Below, in pieces: positions 14,855 through 16,696 of a DNA stretch of 16,696 nucleotides. The position numbers were made by a program, and so were the translations under genes. Location of the stretch: the NCBI GenBank assembly GCA_003242505.1, contig QGUP01000008.1, forward strand, positions 1 to 16,696, read 5' to 3'. The notes beneath the pieces were generated by a model that was not told the origin of the DNA, searched no databases, and saw only the letters and a program-made list of their open reading frames with translations. The number at the start of each line of letters is the position of its first letter. Position 1 is the stretch's first letter. The stretch comes from Bacillota bacterium (GTDB lineage: Bacteria; Bacillota; Sulfobacillia; Symbiobacteriales; ZC4RG38).

Positions 14855-15960
14855 TGAAGGCCCTGGCCCGAAACGGCTTCAGCGCCGCGCAGGTCAAGGC
14901 GGCCCTCCACGGCCGGCACGGCACCCGCCGGGTGCGGTTCCGGTACGAGCTCCTGGACAAGTACAACCAGCCCCGGGGCTGGCTGACCACGGTCCAGGAG
15001 GCGTCGGTGACGCACGACGCCGAGGCGGAAATCAAGCGGACGGCCCGGTTCACCATCCGGGACGACGGCACCATCAACTGGCTGAGCGACCGGATCCGGC
15101 CCTGGATGGGGGTCTGGGTCCCGGGCAACCCCGGCGGGTGGGTGGACTGGCCCCTGGGGGTGTTCCTGCTCTCATCGCCCCGGCGGAAGAGGTACCGGGA
15201 GGTCGAGGCCTACGACCAGTGCCAGGTGCTCCTGGACGACGTGGTCACCTCCCGGTACCTCATCCCGGCCGGCACCCGGTTCGATACGGCCATCAGGACC
15301 GTGCTGGAGAGCGCCGGCATCGTCAACATCAACATGACGCCGACCGACAAGGTTCTGCCGGTAGACCGGGAGTGGGAGCCCGGGACCCCACGGCTCACCA
15401 TCGTCAACGACCTGCTGCGGGCCATCAACTACCAGGACCTGTGGTTCGACAGCGAGGGGGCGGCGACCGCCGCCCCCTACGTCACACCCGACCAGGCCCC
15501 GGCGGAGTACACGTACGCGGACGACGACGAGAGCGTGGTCACACTCGACGATCCGGTGGAGGAGGAGATGGACCTCTTCAACGTCCCGAACAAATGGGTC
15601 CTGGTGGTCAGCGACCCGCAGCGGCCGCCACTCAGGGCCGAGTACACCAACACCAGCGGCAACTCGCCCACGTCCACGGTCAACCGTGGCCGCGTCATCG
15701 TGGACTACCGGGAGGTGGATGCGGCCGACCAGGAAACCTTGGACGCCCTGGCCAGGCGCCTGGCCGTCGAGGCCAGTCAGGTCTACCAGACCATCCGGTG
15801 GACCTCCTGGCTGATGCCTCACCACGAGCACCTGGACGTGTACACCCTGACCTTCTCGCAGTTGGGCATCTCGGCTCGGTACCAGGAGGTGCGCTGGTCG
15901 ATGGACCTGCGGCCGGGTGGCAACATGGTACATGAGTGCAGGAGGGTGGTGACCGTGTGA
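14854..15960 (+). CDS. Baseplate hub / minor tail protein (ReqiPepy6 Gp37-like)
   Basis: A 368-residue protein whose ATG overlaps the adhesin stop in TGATG, indicating translational coupling. The beta-rich N-terminal part reads VRFRYELLDKYNQPRGWLTTVQEASVTHDAEAEIKRTARFTI, followed by WLSDRIRPWMGVW and WPLGVFLLSSPRRKRY, then VEAYDQCQVLLDDVVTSRYLIPAGT, a helix (FDTAIRTVLESAG), and RLTIVNDLLRAINYQDLWFDSEG. This layout, a strain-sensor domain followed by an inserted beta domain and helical return, is typical of Gp37-like minor tail proteins that act as the gp27/Tal-like hub at the tail end. The C-terminus contains DLRPGGNMVHECRRVV. No peptidase extension is seen. Fairly confident as hub from motif pattern and gene order. 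Confidence 0.78.
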   Translation: MKALARNGFSAAQVKAALHGRHGTRRVRFRYELLDKYNQPRGWLTTVQEASVTHDAEAEIKRTARFTIRDDGTINWLSDRIRPWMGVWVPGNPGGWVDWPLGVFLLSSPRRKRYREVEAYDQCQVLLDDVVTSRYLIPAGTRFDTAIRTVLESAGIVNINMTPTDKVLPVDREWEPGTPRLTIVNDLLRAINYQDLWFDSEGAATAAPYVTPDQAPAEYTYADDDESVVTLDDPVEEEMDLFNVPNKWVLVVSDPQRPPLRAEYTNTSGNSPTSTVNRGRVIVDYREVDAADQETLDALARRLAVEASQVYQTIRWTSWLMPHHEHLDVYTLTFSQLGISARYQEVRWSMDLRPGGNMVHECRRVVTV

Positions 15961-16247
15961 GCGAGCGGGCCCGGACGTTGGTGCTGCAGCCCATCGAGGA
16001 GCGGATTGAGCGGGTGGTCCGGGCTCTCCTGAGCCGCTGGAACCCGTTCGTCCGGCTGGGGACGATTCCGGCCACCTACGTTCCCGGCTCCGGGCTGCCG
16101 CCGGTACTGTTCGACGGGGAGACGGACCCTTCCGGGCGGGGCTATCCGTACCTCGCCCGGTACACGCCAGCGCCGGGGGACCGGGTGCTGCTGGTCCGGG
16201 CTGGCACCCGGACGTGGGTCATCGTCGATAAGGTGGTGTCATCGTAG
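15957..16247 (+). CDS. Small OB-fold-like baseplate/tail protein
   Basis: A 96-residue protein. GTG 15957 is chosen because it overlaps the hub stop as GTGA, with GGTGGTGA just upstream; the in-frame GTG 15936 lies before the AGGAGG run (15940-15945) and is less likely. An N-terminal helix (PIEERIERVVRALLSRW) precedes a compact beta-barrel pattern: FVRLGTIPATYVPGSGLPPV, then LFDGE, YPYLARYTPAPGDRVLLVRAG, and TWVIVDKVV. The PxxGDRVLLxxxGxxxVIxxKV ending is common in small phage baseplate proteins with OB-like barrels encoded right after the hub gene. It probably assembles with the hub at the tail tip. Family recognised by pattern only. Confidence 0.7.
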   Translation: MSERARTLVLQPIEERIERVVRALLSRWNPFVRLGTIPATYVPGSGLPPVLFDGETDPSGRGYPYLARYTPAPGDRVLLVRAGTRTWVIVDKVVSS

Positions 16248-16248
16248 G

Positions 16249-16275
16249 GCCCCCGGAGCGTGAGCAGCCGGGGGC
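16249..16275 (+). terminator. GC-rich hairpin after OB-like gene
   Basis: GCCCCCGG (16249-16256) and CCGGGGGC (16268-16275) form a perfect 8-bp stem with an 11-nt loop starting one base after the TAG stop. No T run follows (TCTGCTAC). The stem core matches the hairpin after the tail tube gene at 3553-3575. It may attenuate transcription into the lysis genes. Confidence 0.5.
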
Positions 16276-16292
16276 TCTGCTACATAGCCGCA

Positions 16293-16317
16293 GGGGTCGG
16301 CTGGCGAGGCCGGCCCC
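16293..16317 (+). repeat. Second hairpin before lysis genes
   Basis: GGGGTCGGC (16293-16301) pairs with GCCGGCCCC (16309-16317) through nine positions, one of them T-G, around a 7-nt loop. It lies between the post-OB hairpin and the SD of the XhlA-like gene (GGGGGGTGA, 16325-16333). Tandem hairpins here could set the boundary between tail and lysis expression; that is inference. Confidence 0.45.
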
Positions 16318-16341
16318 GTGGCGCGTGGGGGGTGATGGTGG

Positions 16342-16572
16342 GTGTCGCTGTCAAACGGCCGGCCGCCGGAGGTGCAGGCGGCGGTGGCGCTGGAGAGGAT
16401 CGAGGCGCTGCGGGAGGACCTGGCGGAGATCCGGGAGATGCTCGGCCAAATCGACGAGCGACTGCGCCGGCTGGAGGAATGGCGGTCCTGGGTGTTGGGA
16501 GCCGCCGCTGCGGTGGGAGCGACGGCTGGCTGGCTCTCCCGCGTGCTGACTGACCGACTCATGGGGAGGTGA
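16342..16572 (+). CDS. XhlA/holin-like small membrane protein
   Basis: A 76-residue protein starting at GTG 16342, eight bases after GGGGGGTGA. A charged coiled-coil (VALERIEALREDLAEIREMLGQIDERLRRLEEW, about residues 15-47) leads into a single hydrophobic segment (SWVLGAAAAVGATAGWL, about 48-64) and a short basic tail (DRLMGR). A coiled-coil followed by one C-terminal membrane helix is the hallmark of hemolysin XhlA-type proteins, which work with a holin and endolysin in lysis of Bacillota. It sits directly before the amidase gene, which supports a lysis role. It could be the holin itself or a holin partner. Confidence 0.75.
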   Translation: MSLSNGRPPEVQAAVALERIEALREDLAEIREMLGQIDERLRRLEEWRSWVLGAAAAVGATAGWLSRVLTDRLMGR

Positions 16573-16578
16573 TGGGTG

Positions 16579-16696
16579 GTGCAGATCGAGGAGCGCCTGC
16601 TGCCCAAGGGCGAGCAGGGCAACCGGCCAGGGACGCCCCTCAGCCCCATCGGCTTGGTCATCCACACCACGGCCAACCCGGGGGCTGACGCGGAGG
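16579..16696 (+). CDS. N-acetylmuramoyl-L-alanine amidase endolysin, N-terminus (3' truncated)
   Basis: The frame from GTG 16579 (six bases after GGAGGTGA at 16565-16572; GTG 16576 is an alternative but too close to the SD) stays open to the window end, giving 39 residues. It reads IEERLLPKGEQGNRPGT, then PIGLVIHTTANPGADAE. The NRPG..L.P.g.viHtTaNP.AdA sequence is the start of the Amidase_2 / PGRP-fold catalytic domain, with the His of VIHTTAN as the first zinc ligand. The enzyme would cleave the amide bond between muramic acid and L-alanine in peptidoglycan for host lysis. Only the beginning is visible, so any cell-wall-binding domain cannot be seen. Confidence 0.88.
   Translation, partial: MQIEERLLPKGEQGNRPGTPLSPIGLVIHTTANPGADAE

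Noticed and set aside
14160..15935. 591-codon plus-strand ORF overlapping the adhesin and hub genes
   Set aside because: Arg/Pro/Gly/Ser-rich out-of-frame reading of two well-supported genes; no SD.
1..16696. CRISPR arrays, insertion sequences, rRNA or tRNA genes
   Set aside because: No regularly spaced repeats, transposase-like frames or RNA gene structures were seen.

Overview
The window is the late structural region of a tailed phage or prophage, cut off at both ends. GC content is high and GTG starts are frequent. Most genes carry strong Shine-Dalgarno (SD) sequences close to GGAGGTGA, which suggests a high-GC Bacillota host, for example of the Symbiobacterium or Thermaerobacter kind. 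That host guess is inference from composition and SD style only. The gene order is that of a long non-contractile (siphovirus-type) tail.

Layout. 1-306 is the C-terminus of the major capsid protein. 309-1946 holds a small unidentified protein, two neck (head-tail connector) proteins and an HK97 gp10-type protein. After an AT-richer 244-nt spacer come the probable tail terminator (2191-2688) and the major tail tube protein (2847-3545), the latter flanked by hairpins. A 251-nt hairpin-rich spacer precedes the tail assembly chaperones, which are expressed as a short G form and a -1 frameshifted G-T form through a textbook T TTT TTC slippery site at 4474-4480. A minus-strand gene (4780-5229) for a membrane-anchored protein with an SH3-like C-terminus lies between the chaperones and the tape measure gene and looks like a phage moron (cargo gene). 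The 1614-residue tape measure protein fills 5349-10193. A 98-residue unknown follows, then a 1429-residue multi-domain receptor-binding protein (10565-14854), a baseplate hub protein, a small OB-like baseplate protein, an XhlA/holin-like membrane protein and the start of an amidase endolysin.

How the parts work together. Capsid and neck proteins close the head and join it to the tail. Tube protein polymerises on the tape measure with chaperone help and is capped by the terminator. The hub, OB protein and giant adhesin form the tip that recognises the cell. The membrane protein and amidase release progeny. Most plus-strand genes are tightly spaced or overlapping, so they probably form one late operon, punctuated by strong GC-rich hairpins after the tube, tape measure and OB-protein genes.

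The most unusual items are the inverted membrane/SH3 moron next to the tape measure gene, the adhesin whose third Fn3-like domain is split by a CBM-LamG lectin cassette and whose propeller region is distinctly AT-richer, an 11-bp perfect palindrome with lambda-operator-like half-sites upstream of the chaperone gene, and a possible antisense zinc-ribbon relic in the 1947-2190 spacer.
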